Shown: positions 56,176 through 64,000 of the stretch, one piece after another
Numbering within the stretch: position 1 is the first letter of the stretch
How the letters are laid out: the number at the start of each line of letters is the position of its first letter
NCBI GenBank assembly: GCA_027068915.1
Contig: JAMOLT010000013.1
Location: 1-64,000, forward strand
DNA: 64,000 nt
Source of the DNA: Sedimenticola sp.
GTDB taxonomy: Bacteria; Pseudomonadota; Gammaproteobacteria; Chromatiales; Chromatiaceae
Direction of reading: 5' to 3'
The notes under the pieces: model-generated
Seen by the model: only the letters and a program-made list of their open reading frames with translations
The model's database searches: none
What the model was told of the DNA's origin: nothing
Position numbers and translations under genes: made by a program

Positions 56176-57540
56176 ATGGCAAGCATACTCGTCGTTGAAG
56201 ATGATGAAGTCTTTTCCCAGTTGCTGACCATGCACCTCGAGGATCTGGGGCATATACCACTGGTCGCCCTTGATCTGGCACAAGCCAGAAAACAACTGCG
56301 CACCATCACCCCGGACGCCATCCTTCTCGACCAGCAATTACCTGATGGATACGGCATGGATTTGTTGCGAGAAATCAAGGCAGATCAGGATGCACCACCG
56401 GTGATCATGGTAACTGGCGTATCGGACAATGCGCTGGTCATCGAAGCCATGAAGGCAGGCGCCTATGACTTCGTGCGCAAGCCCATGGATGAACTGGAGC
56501 TTGACACTACCCTGAACAACGCCCTGCACAGCCACCGGCTATCGCGCAAGGTACACGCCATCAGCAAGGCCAATGACTATGAGATAGACATCAACCAGAT
56601 TGTCGGCAAAAGCCCCGGCATCACCCGGCTGCTAAAAACCATCGGCAGCGTAGCTGCTAGCCACGCAAGCATCCTCATCACAGGGGAAAGCGGCACCGGC
56701 AAAGAGGTTGTCACCAGAGCCATCCATCACCACTCGGAACGGCCGGGACTGTTCCTGCCAGTCAATTGCTCGGCCATTGTGGAAAACCTGCTGGAAAGTG
56801 AGCTGTTCGGCCATGAAAAAGGCAGCTTCACCGGTGCTGACCGGCGCAAACCAGGCAAATTTGAACTGGCAGCCGACGGCACGCTTTTTCTGGATGAGCT
56901 GGGAGAACTGCCCCTGAACCTCCAGGCCAAGCTGTTACGGGTGTTGCAGGAGGGCACGTTCGAGCGGGTTGGCGGCACAGAAACCCTGCACACCTCCGCC
57001 CGCATCATCACCGCCACCAACCGTGACCTGGAAAGCATGGTAAAGGAAGGGAGTTTCCGCGAAGATCTGTATTACCGTCTGAATGTGGTAAATATCGCCC
57101 TGCCAGCATTGCGTGAGCGCATGGAAGACCTGCCACTGTTAACAGAACACCTGCTGCATAAAATTAACCAGAGGCTACATACACAGGTAAAAAACTTCTC
57201 AGAAGCCGCCTGGAGCCGCATGATGGGCTATCAATGGCCTGGCAATGTCCGGGAGTTAGAGAACATCCTCACCCGTGCAGCGGTGCTGTGCCGCGATGAC
57301 ACAATTACCCCCGACCTGCTGGGAATCGACGACTCCACTTCCAGCCAGAGCATTCTCAAGCCCGCAGAAAGCAAGAATCCCGAGCTGGAACTTATTAGCC
57401 TGGACGAAATAGAAGAACGGCATGTAAAGAAAATTCTGGAATACACCCGCTGGCACAAAGGCAAGGCTTGCGACATCCTGGGAATCTCCCGTCCCGCACT
57501 GGAACGCCGAATCAAGAAGTACAGTTTTAATGAATCGTAG
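56176..57540 (+). CDS. NtrC-family sigma-54-dependent response regulator
   Basis: 454 residues. The receiver domain has the acidic pocket EDD (8-10), phosphoacceptor Asp52 in LLDQQLPDG and Lys102 in VRKP. The AAA+ domain has GESGTGKE (170-177), the sigma-54 contact loop GSFTGA (216-221, usual form GAFTGA), GTLFLDELGEL and a WPGNVREL motif. A Fis-type helix-turn-helix ends the protein (GKACDILGISRPALERRIKK). It activates sigma-54 RNA polymerase after phosphorylation, probably by the divergent kinase. A matching -24/-12 promoter lies about 110 bases after its stop. Confidence 0.94.
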   Translation: MASILVVEDDEVFSQLLTMHLEDLGHIPLVALDLAQARKQLRTITPDAILLDQQLPDGYGMDLLREIKADQDAPPVIMVTGVSDNALVIEAMKAGAYDFVRKPMDELELDTTLNNALHSHRLSRKVHAISKANDYEIDINQIVGKSPGITRLLKTIGSVAASHASILITGESGTGKEVVTRAIHHHSERPGLFLPVNCSAIVENLLESELFGHEKGSFTGADRRKPGKFELAADGTLFLDELGELPLNLQAKLLRVLQEGTFERVGGTETLHTSARIITATNRDLESMVKEGSFREDLYYRLNVVNIALPALRERMEDLPLLTEHLLHKINQRLHTQVKNFSEAAWSRMMGYQWPGNVRELENILTRAAVLCRDDTITPDLLGIDDSTSSQSILKPAESKNPELELISLDEIEERHVKKILEYTRWHKGKACDILGISRPALERRIKKYSFNES

Positions 57541-57573
57541 AATATTTTAACGTCCCGGTTTCCCCCTCACCTC

Positions 57574-57598
57574 TTTCACAAAAAAATCATGCGTGAAA
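57574..57598. promoter_or_regulatory. Candidate upstream activator dyad
   Basis: TTTCAC (57574-57579) and GTGAAA (57593-57598) form an inverted repeat 13 bases apart, 52 bases upstream of the sigma-54 -24 element. This is a candidate regulator site; the spacing is closer than usual. Confidence 0.35.
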
Positions 57599-57647
57599 AA
57601 TAATGTATCTCATTGTTTAACAAACATAATAAATATTTTCTCCACTA

Positions 57648-57664
57648 TTGGCACGCGAACTGCA
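57648..57664 (+). promoter_or_regulatory. Sigma-54 (-24/-12) promoter
   Basis: TTGGCACGCGAACTGCA has GG (57650-57651) and GC (57662-57663) separated by exactly ten bases and matches TTGGCACG-N4-TTGCA at all but one position of the conserved bases. It lies directly after a sigma-54 activator gene and about 75 bases before the next start. Confidence 0.75.
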
Positions 57665-57737
57665 GCGTACAAGGCAGTCGTTCACAAAGACCGGCCACAT
57701 TGCAAACAAACCGTGTACATCAAACAGGAGAAACACC

Positions 57738-58025
57738 ATGAACAAACTGATCACTATCGCAGCCATCGCCATCCTCGGCACTACCACTGCCGCTTGGGCA
57801 CATGACAAGCATTTCAGCGGCAACCCGGACATGTATGCATCACCATTGATGGATCATGGCAAGGGCGCCCCCAGTGGTGAAGCAATGAAAGGTGAGGGAG
57901 ACCTCTACGGCAGCCACATTGCCAACCCGGAAGACGTTGCCATCAACCCCAATGCCAAACCGGAGATGGCCACCGGACGGGACGCCTTGCATGATCAGGA
58001 CCCGGAAGGCTACGGCATCAAGTAA
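57738..58025 (+). CDS. Small exported protein under the sigma-54 promoter
   Basis: 95 residues from the ATG at 57738, seven bases after AGGAG. A signal peptide (LITIAAIAILGTTTAAWA) precedes HDKHF. The mature part of about 75 residues has two related stretches, NPDMYASPLMDHGKG and EGDLYGSHIANPEDV, which look like an internal repeat. It contains no cysteine and few charged clusters. No function is recognised. It is the first gene behind the sigma-54 promoter and thus the likely main target of the kinase/regulator pair. Confidence 0.8.
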   Translation: MNKLITIAAIAILGTTTAAWAHDKHFSGNPDMYASPLMDHGKGAPSGEAMKGEGDLYGSHIANPEDVAINPNAKPEMATGRDALHDQDPEGYGIK

Positions 58026-58038
58026 TGTTGCTGACATT

Positions 58039-58064
58039 CCCTGCCAGAGCTGTTTCTGGCAGGG
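58039..58064 (+). other. Intercistronic hairpin
   Basis: CCCTGCCAGA, loop GCTGTT, TCTGGCAGGG: perfect 10-bp stem without a U-run, between the first and second small genes. It could stabilise the upstream message or partly attenuate the downstream one. Confidence 0.65.
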
Positions 58065-58094
58065 CAAACAGCGTACTGTATCGGAGACAACCCA

Positions 58095-58370
58095 ATGAAA
58101 CTTCCCAACATAATTGCTGCAACCGCAGTCGCCACAGCCATCTCCATTCCCGCAATTGCGGGCACCGGTATGGCCATGAATCATGACAGCAAACAGATGA
58201 TGAAAGGAACCATGGCACACAATGGCGGCATGGGCGCAATGACCCCGGAAATGATGCAGCAAAAACAGGAAATGATGAAAAAGCATATGGCGAACATGGA
58301 AAAACGCCTGGCGAATATCGAAGCCCTGCTTCAGGAACTGATGGAATTGCAGAAGAAAAAACCCCTTTGA
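58095..58370 (+). CDS. Small exported Met/His-rich helical protein
   Basis: 91 residues. A signal peptide (IIAATAVATAISIPAIAG) is followed by a segment rich in methionine and histidine (MAMNHDSKQMMKGTMAHNGG, MMKKHM) and an amphipathic helix (ANIEALLQELMELQKKK). Such composition recalls periplasmic metal-binding or chaperone-like proteins, but no family is assigned. CGGAG precedes the ATG. It shares the sigma-54 transcript with the gene before it and is followed by a strong terminator. Confidence 0.78.
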   Translation: MKLPNIIAATAVATAISIPAIAGTGMAMNHDSKQMMKGTMAHNGGMGAMTPEMMQQKQEMMKKHMANMEKRLANIEALLQELMELQKKKPL

Positions 58371-58399
58371 ACAACAAACCTCCTTCTGGTGAATCATTC

Positions 58400-58423
58400 G
58401 GGCTCTCCGGAGCCCTTTTTTTT
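58400..58423 (+). terminator. Strong rho-independent terminator
   Basis: GGGCTC, loop TCCG, GAGCCC followed by eight T. It ends the two-gene sigma-54 unit, so the DUF4399 gene beyond it needs readthrough or its own promoter. Confidence 0.93.
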
Positions 58424-58455
58424 CAAGCATTCAAATGGAGATACGGAGTGAAACC

Positions 58456-58908
58456 ATGAACAAATTGAAAACCAGCATTCTGCTTCCGGCGCTTTTTTTC
58501 GCCGCAGATGCCATTGCCCATTCCCCTGGAGAGGATGCGAGGGTCTATTTCAAAAACCTGAAAGATGGCGATACCATCAGCACTTCATACAAAGTCAAAT
58601 TCGGCATCGAAGGCTACGGCATTGTACCCGCCGGAACCAAAGACAAACGACGGCACACTGCCGGCCATCACCATCTGCTTGTCAATCACCCCGGCAATCC
58701 TGTAATGGATGAACCCCTGCCCCACGACAAAAACTATATACATTTCGATGCAGGTGAAACAGAAACCGTATTGACGCTTCCCCCCGGAAAACACACATTG
58801 CAGTTACTGCTGGGTGATGAGACCCACGAGCCTCTGGAACCGCCCCTGATATCAGAAAAAATCACCATTACCGTGCAGGATCAGAGGCGCTCCGGCAAGC
58901 CCGAATAG
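58456..58908 (+). CDS. DUF4399 exported protein
   Basis: 150 residues from the ATG at 58456, preceded by GGAG; an ATG at 58435 adds seven residues in front of the signal peptide (LKTSILLPALFFAADAIA). The mature protein has the DUF4399 features VYFKNLKDGDTISTSYKVKF, GHHHLLVNH and LPPGKHTLQLLLGD. The HHH could bind metal. It is predicted periplasmic. The 3' end overlaps that of the convergent recD by 28 bases. Whether it belongs to the sigma-54 regulon is unclear because of the terminator. Confidence 0.88.
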   Translation: MNKLKTSILLPALFFAADAIAHSPGEDARVYFKNLKDGDTISTSYKVKFGIEGYGIVPAGTKDKRRHTAGHHHLLVNHPGNPVMDEPLPHDKNYIHFDAGETETVLTLPPGKHTLQLLLGDETHEPLEPPLISEKITITVQDQRRSGKPE

Positions 58909-60677
58909 CGGTTCACATTACGCTGCACCGCTTTTTTCCAGATTGCTTCACTGGCCCGGATCATCAGCTCCTTTTTTGCACGGGTGATGCCCGTATACAG
59001 CAGTTCTCTGGAGTTCAGGGGCAGATCATTTTCCGGAAGCAGCAGCGCCACCCGCTCAAATTCAGAACCCTGGGTTTTATGCACGGTCATTGCATAAACG
59101 GCTTCCAGAGAAGGGAGACGGAGGGGGCTCAAATAGCGCAGCTCATCTCCTTTTGCAAACGCTACCCGCAGCTTTCCGTCATGTTGTACAAGCAGGCCGG
59201 TATCTCCATTGTACAAATCCAGTTCATAGTGATTGCGCGTCACCATCACGGGGCAGCCAGGATGCCATTTTTCATCGGTACAGATCAGGCCGGTTCGGCG
59301 CAACTGCGCCTCGATATACTCATTGACCTGCTCCGCACCCTGGGGGCCGCTGCGGGTAACACAGAGGATGCGAAACATTCCCAGCAACACAAAGGCCTGC
59401 TGTACATCACCGGTCTGCAACAGCGGTTGGTAATAGGTTTCTATCCAGCCATCCAGCCAGGAATGCAAATCGCCCTCTTTCTGCAGCTGCAAACCCGGAA
59501 TCTTGCTGTCGAGAATATCCCAGCTTTTCTCCGCCTCACCCGCAATAACCGCAGCACCAAGCCGGCCTATCCCGCTCTTTTCGGCAAAGCGCCGGCTATC
59601 GGTCAGCAGACTCAGGTAGTCAGCATCCTTCCCGGATGCCATCGGTGCTGAACTCCCCACCAATTGCTGCAACCATTGCTGCCTTGCCGCACTGTAACCC
59701 GGGTGAGGCCTTGGGGTCAGATCGGCGAGCACACTGCCTGCAGAAACCGAAGGCAGCTGGTCAGGATCACCCAGCAGGATCAGGCTTGCCTCATGGGGCA
59801 AAGCCTGCAGCAGCCGGTACATCATGGGCAGATCGACCATGGACGCCTCATCCACCAGCAACAAATCAAACATCAGAGGATTGGCGGCATTATGACGAAA
59901 CTCATGCCGCCCCGGAATGACGCCTAGACACCGATGCAAGGTAGCTGCATTTTGCGGAATACCCTGCAGATCTTCCGGGGCAAGCACCCCCTGCTTTTGC
60001 AGGATAGCCTTGGCGGCCGCCACCGATTCATTCAGGCGCTGCGCGGCTTTGCCGGTAGGCGCCACCATGGCAATACGCAATTGGTGATTGTTCAGGCGCT
60101 GCAGGGCGGCAAGCAGCTTGGTGACAGTAAAGGTTTTCCCGGTTCCGGGGCCGCCGGAAATCACCGAGAACCCGCTCCCCATGGCATTGGCAACAGCAAG
60201 GCGCTGCTGGTCATCCGGCTGCCCGTCGGGAAACAGCTGTCCCGCCACCTCAATAGCCAGATCCCGGTCAGGGAAAAAAGAACGGGCCATCAGTTTCTTC
60301 AGCCTGTCCGCCACGCCTTTTTCAAAAGCCCAGTAACGTCGCAAGTACAGACGTTCATATTCAAACACCAGGGGCTGGTTGTCCCGGGGTTCAAGGGCGG
60401 TTTCCCGAAGAGTATTCCGCCATTGCACGAAGGCGGGAAAATGATAACCGCCCTTTCTCTCTTCATCCCGCCAATGCCATTGCCCTGCTTCCGCCTGCAG
60501 TTTCAGGCAGCCGTGTCCCTCTCTCAGCAGAGAAGAAACAAGCATGATGCTGTGAAACAACAGAGATGCATCCTGCGCCTGCAAATGCCTGCACAGAGAA
60601 TCGGCAAGATAATAATCTATTGCCTCCACACCATGCAGTTGCGTCCGGCAGTGACTGTAACTGCTATACATCTTCAT
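58881..60677 (-). CDS. recD: Exodeoxyribonuclease V subunit alpha RecD
   Basis: 598 residues from the ATG at 60677 (E. coli 608). A TTG three codons earlier and an ATG at 60671 are alternatives. It is the 5'-3' helicase of RecBCD. The Walker A motif is GGPGTGKT near residue 180, with LLVDEASMVDLPMM (Walker B) and MTVHKTQGSEF and YTGITRAKKEL near the C-terminus, as in superfamily 1B helicases. The start overlaps recB by about 14 bases, so the two are coupled. Confidence 0.95.
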   Translation of the reverse strand: MKMYSSYSHCRTQLHGVEAIDYYLADSLCRHLQAQDASLLFHSIMLVSSLLREGHGCLKLQAEAGQWHWRDEERKGGYHFPAFVQWRNTLRETALEPRDNQPLVFEYERLYLRRYWAFEKGVADRLKKLMARSFFPDRDLAIEVAGQLFPDGQPDDQQRLAVANAMGSGFSVISGGPGTGKTFTVTKLLAALQRLNNHQLRIAMVAPTGKAAQRLNESVAAAKAILQKQGVLAPEDLQGIPQNAATLHRCLGVIPGRHEFRHNAANPLMFDLLLVDEASMVDLPMMYRLLQALPHEASLILLGDPDQLPSVSAGSVLADLTPRPHPGYSAARQQWLQQLVGSSAPMASGKDADYLSLLTDSRRFAEKSGIGRLGAAVIAGEAEKSWDILDSKIPGLQLQKEGDLHSWLDGWIETYYQPLLQTGDVQQAFVLLGMFRILCVTRSGPQGAEQVNEYIEAQLRRTGLICTDEKWHPGCPVMVTRNHYELDLYNGDTGLLVQHDGKLRVAFAKGDELRYLSPLRLPSLEAVYAMTVHKTQGSEFERVALLLPENDLPLNSRELLYTGITRAKKELMIRASEAIWKKAVQRNVNRYSGLPERL

Positions 60678-63600
60678 TCCGCCCAAACAGGGCGTCCAGC
60701 TGCGTCAGCAACAGCTCCTGAACAGGTTTGTAATACACGCCGTTTCCCGTGTCCGCTGACATGCCACGCAGATAAAGGTAATACACTCCACCAAAATGCT
60801 CTGCAGGCCGATAGTTTTCCAGCTTGGCCTGCAAGTAGCGATGCAGGGCCAGGCTGTAAAGCAGGTACTGCAAATCATAGAACGCCTGCCGCATGCTGCG
60901 TTCGATCATCTGCCAGCTGTAATCACTCAATTGCGTGCCCAGAAAATTGGACTTGTAGTCCGCCACATAATAGCGTCCCCGCCACTCGAAAATCAGGTCG
61001 ATATAGCCATGCATCATGCCTTGCAGTTTGCGTTTTATCGGCAGCTCAATAGCTTCTTCCTGCCCTCTGTGCTGTGCGATGATGTTTCCCAGCTGATGCA
61101 CATTTCCCTTGACCATGGGAAAATAGAAGGCCGTCTCCCGCAGGGTTTGGGGCCAATCCAGTTGAGACAGGGCCAGCCCCCGGGACAAGGGCGTGTGCAG
61201 CACTTCCTGCAGCCACGCCACCAGATCCGATTGCGCAAATCCTTGCGGCAGGGAACCAAACCGCGCCAGAGGGCGCTGCAACGCCCGTTTCCAGTCTGGC
61301 CGCGAAAAATCCAAATCCTCGAAAATCTCATGCAGCAGATTCCCCGCTGCGGCACCTGCCGGGAGTGCAAAACGCAGTTGGCTGGCATTCTGTTGGTACA
61401 TTTGCCCAGCCTGATCCCGGTCTGGCGGGGTGATGCCGCCATGACGCAGATTGCGCGTCAGCGCGGAAAAGGAACTCAGCCACCAATCGCGTTGAATGCA
61501 ACCATGGAAAGACGCAGCCGCCAGCTGGCCACCATGCCCGGTTGCCAGCTGGCCGGCGTGCGCCGGAAAACTGTCGTCTGCCACCAGGGAAAGCGCAATA
61601 TCCGGCATGCCGGCCGCCAATGAGCCCAGGGCTGGAGCCAGCTCCCCGCCCCCTGGCAAACCCAGAAGCTGTCCCAGCGGCGACCGTTCGTGTTCCGGAA
61701 ACGGCGTACTGCCAATGTAGCAACGGTGAATTGCGCGGGTAACCGCCACGTACAGCAAACGCACTGATTCCGCATGGCCTTCTTCCCTGGCCAGGTCTGC
61801 TGCCTCTTCATCCCATCCCAGTTGAGTGACAGGCTCCAGGGTATTCCTGTCATGAAAGCTGAATATCTCGATATTGCGGCCACCCGATTTGAGCGGGTTC
61901 CTGTAACGGCTGGCGAAAGGGATGAATACCACCGGATACTCCAACCCCTTGGCGCCATGCTGGGTCTGGATGCGCAGTAAATCCGCATCTGTTTCCAGGC
62001 GTAGTTCTGCTTCCAGGTTTTCCCCTTCCCCGCGAATCTGTTCACCCAGCCAGTTCAGCAATTCCCGGGGGCGGGTATGGCGCTGACTGGCCTGTTGCAA
62101 CAATTCCATCAGATGCAGGCTGTTGGTCAGGGCACGCTCCCGCTCCCTGGCGGGCGGTTGGTAATGATGGTGAAGCAAGGCCAGCGCTATAGCGACAAAC
62201 CCCTGCTCCCGCCATAGCTTGCGCAGCTGCCGAAGGCGCGAATGTTGCTGTTCCCAGGAATCCTCATTTTCGTTCATGCTTCGCAGTTGCTGCGCATTTC
62301 CTCCGAGGCAGGCACTGGCCAAAGCAGCCCGCGCCAGGCGCTCGTTTTCCAATTCCAGGATGCCCAGCAACGCCTGGTGCAGATCAATGGCCTGCTCGCT
62401 GGCAAACAGCTTGTTATGCAGGCTCAGGTAAACCGACGGCAGCGCAGCGGCAGCCAGTGCCGTTTTGATCACTTCCGCCTCGGCACGATCCCGCACCAGC
62501 ACCACGATATCCTTGGCTTGAAGCGGCGCCTCACCCAGCAACACTTTGCCACCCAGCAAGCGGGCGATTTCGGCAGCGCACCACTGCGCCATCACGCCCC
62601 GAAAGTCTCCCTTGTTATGGCCGGAACGGTTCCCATAATCCTCATGAACGGGGAAATGCACCAGTTGCAGCGCGGCGGCCTTTTCATCATCCTGCAAGGC
62701 AAGCTCATCACCTTTGCCCGATGCCTTTACTATTTGGTATTCAATGCCCAGACCAAACACATCTGCCGGCGGCTGATCCAACGGCGCACCATGAAACAAG
62801 CGGTTGCAGGCACGGATCATGGCAGTGGAAGAGCGCCAGTTGGTATCCATATGCCATTGCAGATCCACATCCGAGCGGGCGCACAAATAGGCAAATACAT
62901 CACCACCACGAAATGCATAGATCGCCTGCTTCGGATCACCAATAAGATAAAGCGCTGTTTCCTGCCCTCTGGCGGGGGTGTAGATCCGTTGCAGGATCTG
63001 ATACTGGGACGGGTCGGTATCCTGGAATTCATCGACCAGCGCTGCCGGATATTCCTGCGCCAGCACCTCCGCCAACCCTTGTCCAGATGTTCCATCGAGT
63101 GCTGCCGAGAGCCGCTCCACCAGGTCATCGAAACCCAGGATCCGCTGCGCCTGCTTGGCCTGAAGGATGGATTGCTCCATGGCTGCCAGAGCTTCCGTTA
63201 CGAGACCGTAGGCTGCCGCTTTGTGCAGGCGCTGCTGCAGATCTTCTCCCTCTTTTTTCAGCGCCTTTGCAATTTTCAGCCAGGTACTGAGTCCTTCCCC
63301 GGTGGGCAGGATTCGCAAACGGTTGCCATGAAGAAAAGCCACTGCCTCCCGAGGCATGGGAGTATCATCACCCTGGTTCAGCCATTCCATAAGCAGCTGC
63401 CATTCCCGGCTACGCTTGTCGCTGTCTTTCCTGCCATTTACCAACAGGGCAAACAGTTGTTCCTGCTGCCGTTGCAGTTGACTCCTGCAGGCCTGCTTGC
63501 GTTCCTGCCATGCCTGTAGCAGTTGAACGGAGTCCACAACGGCAAGCGGAACCGGTTTTTCCAGCAGATTGCCAAAAGTCTGAAAGAAACTTTCCGGATC

Positions 63601-64000
63601 CGGCCAGTAGCGGGCTATCAGGCGGTAATCCTCTTCTCGCACCGCCAGACAACGATACCAGTCCCGCACTGCCTGGAGATGAAGATCAGCCAGTTCCTGC
63701 TCGATGCCCATATCAAAATCCATCCCCGTGGCAAAGGCATGGCGCTCCAGCACCTGGCGACAGAAGCTGTGGATGGTGAATACCGGAGCCTCATCCAGAT
63801 ACAACAGGGCGCGATGCAGCAGTGGGCGTGCCTGCTCCCTGGAGAAACGCCTGTTCATCTCCCGATAGAAGTCATCTGCAACACCGGGGGTTCCCCAGCT
63901 ATCCAGGGCATGACGCAACTCCCCGGCGATGCGGCCACGCAGCTCTTCGGTGGCCGCCCGGGTAAACGTCATCACCAGGATATTGCGTACATCAAGCTGT
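60664..64000 (-). CDS. recB: Exodeoxyribonuclease V subunit beta RecB (5' end outside window)
   Basis: 1111 residues are visible; the family is about 1180 long, so perhaps 70 N-terminal residues, including the first Walker motif, lie beyond the right edge. The visible part starts in motif Ia, ILVMTFTRAATEELRGRI, and has LVDEFQDTDPSQYQILQRIY and YLIGDPKQAIYAFRGGD. QTQHGAKGLEYPVVFIPF and LLYVAVTRAIHRCYIG are later helicase motifs. The C-terminal nuclease domain has GYIDLIFEWRGRYYVADYKS, the acidic and lysine active site of RecB. It is the 3'-5' helicase and nuclease of RecBCD. recC is not in the window. Confidence 0.96.
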   Translation of the reverse strand, partial: QLDVRNILVMTFTRAATEELRGRIAGELRHALDSWGTPGVADDFYREMNRRFSREQARPLLHRALLYLDEAPVFTIHSFCRQVLERHAFATGMDFDMGIEQELADLHLQAVRDWYRCLAVREEDYRLIARYWPDPESFFQTFGNLLEKPVPLAVVDSVQLLQAWQERKQACRSQLQRQQEQLFALLVNGRKDSDKRSREWQLLMEWLNQGDDTPMPREAVAFLHGNRLRILPTGEGLSTWLKIAKALKKEGEDLQQRLHKAAAYGLVTEALAAMEQSILQAKQAQRILGFDDLVERLSAALDGTSGQGLAEVLAQEYPAALVDEFQDTDPSQYQILQRIYTPARGQETALYLIGDPKQAIYAFRGGDVFAYLCARSDVDLQWHMDTNWRSSTAMIRACNRLFHGAPLDQPPADVFGLGIEYQIVKASGKGDELALQDDEKAAALQLVHFPVHEDYGNRSGHNKGDFRGVMAQWCAAEIARLLGGKVLLGEAPLQAKDIVVLVRDRAEAEVIKTALAAAALPSVYLSLHNKLFASEQAIDLHQALLGILELENERLARAALASACLGGNAQQLRSMNENEDSWEQQHSRLRQLRKLWREQGFVAIALALLHHHYQPPARERERALTNSLHLMELLQQASQRHTRPRELLNWLGEQIRGEGENLEAELRLETDADLLRIQTQHGAKGLEYPVVFIPFASRYRNPLKSGGRNIEIFSFHDRNTLEPVTQLGWDEEAADLAREEGHAESVRLLYVAVTRAIHRCYIGSTPFPEHERSPLGQLLGLPGGGELAPALGSLAAGMPDIALSLVADDSFPAHAGQLATGHGGQLAAASFHGCIQRDWWLSSFSALTRNLRHGGITPPDRDQAGQMYQQNASQLRFALPAGAAAGNLLHEIFEDLDFSRPDWKRALQRPLARFGSLPQGFAQSDLVAWLQEVLHTPLSRGLALSQLDWPQTLRETAFYFPMVKGNVHQLGNIIAQHRGQEEAIELPIKRKLQGMMHGYIDLIFEWRGRYYVADYKSNFLGTQLSDYSWQMIERSMRQAFYDLQYLLYSLALHRYLQAKLENYRPAEHFGGVYYLYLRGMSADTGNGVYYKPVQELLLTQLDALFGRNEDV

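Overview
The window reads as chromosomal DNA of a free-living gammaproteobacterium. Nearly every conserved gene (moaA, zwf, gnd, infA, clpA, clpS, purL, tcdA, selD, selU, recB, recD, a FadE-type acyl-CoA dehydrogenase) is of the gammaproteobacterial type. Large secreted repeat proteins, an IPTL-CTERM-like protein-sorting tail and dispersed short palindromic elements would fit an environmental lineage such as the sulfur-oxidising Chromatiales-like groups. That placement is inference; no rRNA or other taxonomic marker is present. No tRNA, rRNA, CRISPR array or complete IS was seen.

Layout. 1-8646: a partial secreted beta-propeller protein that runs off the left edge, a row of three hairpins, a CSLREA/beta-helix/Calx-beta surface protein, and a divergent CadC-like membrane-anchored regulator with a TPR-rich C-terminal half. 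8780-12654: moaA with an overlapping small membrane protein, then a small islet (an AT-rich orphan gene, a decayed reading frame and a rearranged palindromic element) bracketed by a 90-bp duplication of the membrane gene's 3' end, then DUF1499 and SprT-like genes that meet start to start. 12643-16477: gnd-zwf-pgl plus a GIY-YIG gene, the oxidative pentose phosphate operon, with a MITE upstream. 16955-19219: DUF1631 protein. 19727-27504: beta-oxidation cluster (acyl-CoA dehydrogenase, thiolase, FadB/FadJ-type multifunctional enzyme, acyl-CoA ligase). 27512-39237: housekeeping block (DUF4124/glutaredoxin hybrid, infA, clpA-clpS, purL, tcdA, selD-selU, H1-like DNA-binding protein) with a second MITE copy between clpS and purL. 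39324-54551: two very large secreted repeat proteins (1886 and 2965 residues) flanking a small lipoprotein. 54700-58908: a divergent histidine kinase / sigma-54 response regulator pair followed by a sigma-54-type promoter and genes for small exported proteins. 58881-64000: recD and partial recB.

How parts work together. The fatty-acid genes form a near-complete beta-oxidation route on one strand, with translational coupling inside it. gnd, zwf, pgl make NADPH through the oxidative pentose phosphate pathway. SelD feeds selenophosphate to SelU for 2-selenouridine in tRNA; no selA or selB is in the window. ClpS is the adaptor of ClpA. The kinase/regulator pair probably drives the downstream small exported proteins through sigma-54.

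The most notable observations are a roughly 270-bp CTAG-bounded MITE family with three copies, one of which appears to supply the purL stop codon and sits against the clpS start; the duplication-bracketed islet; and the two-component/sigma-54/small exported protein module.
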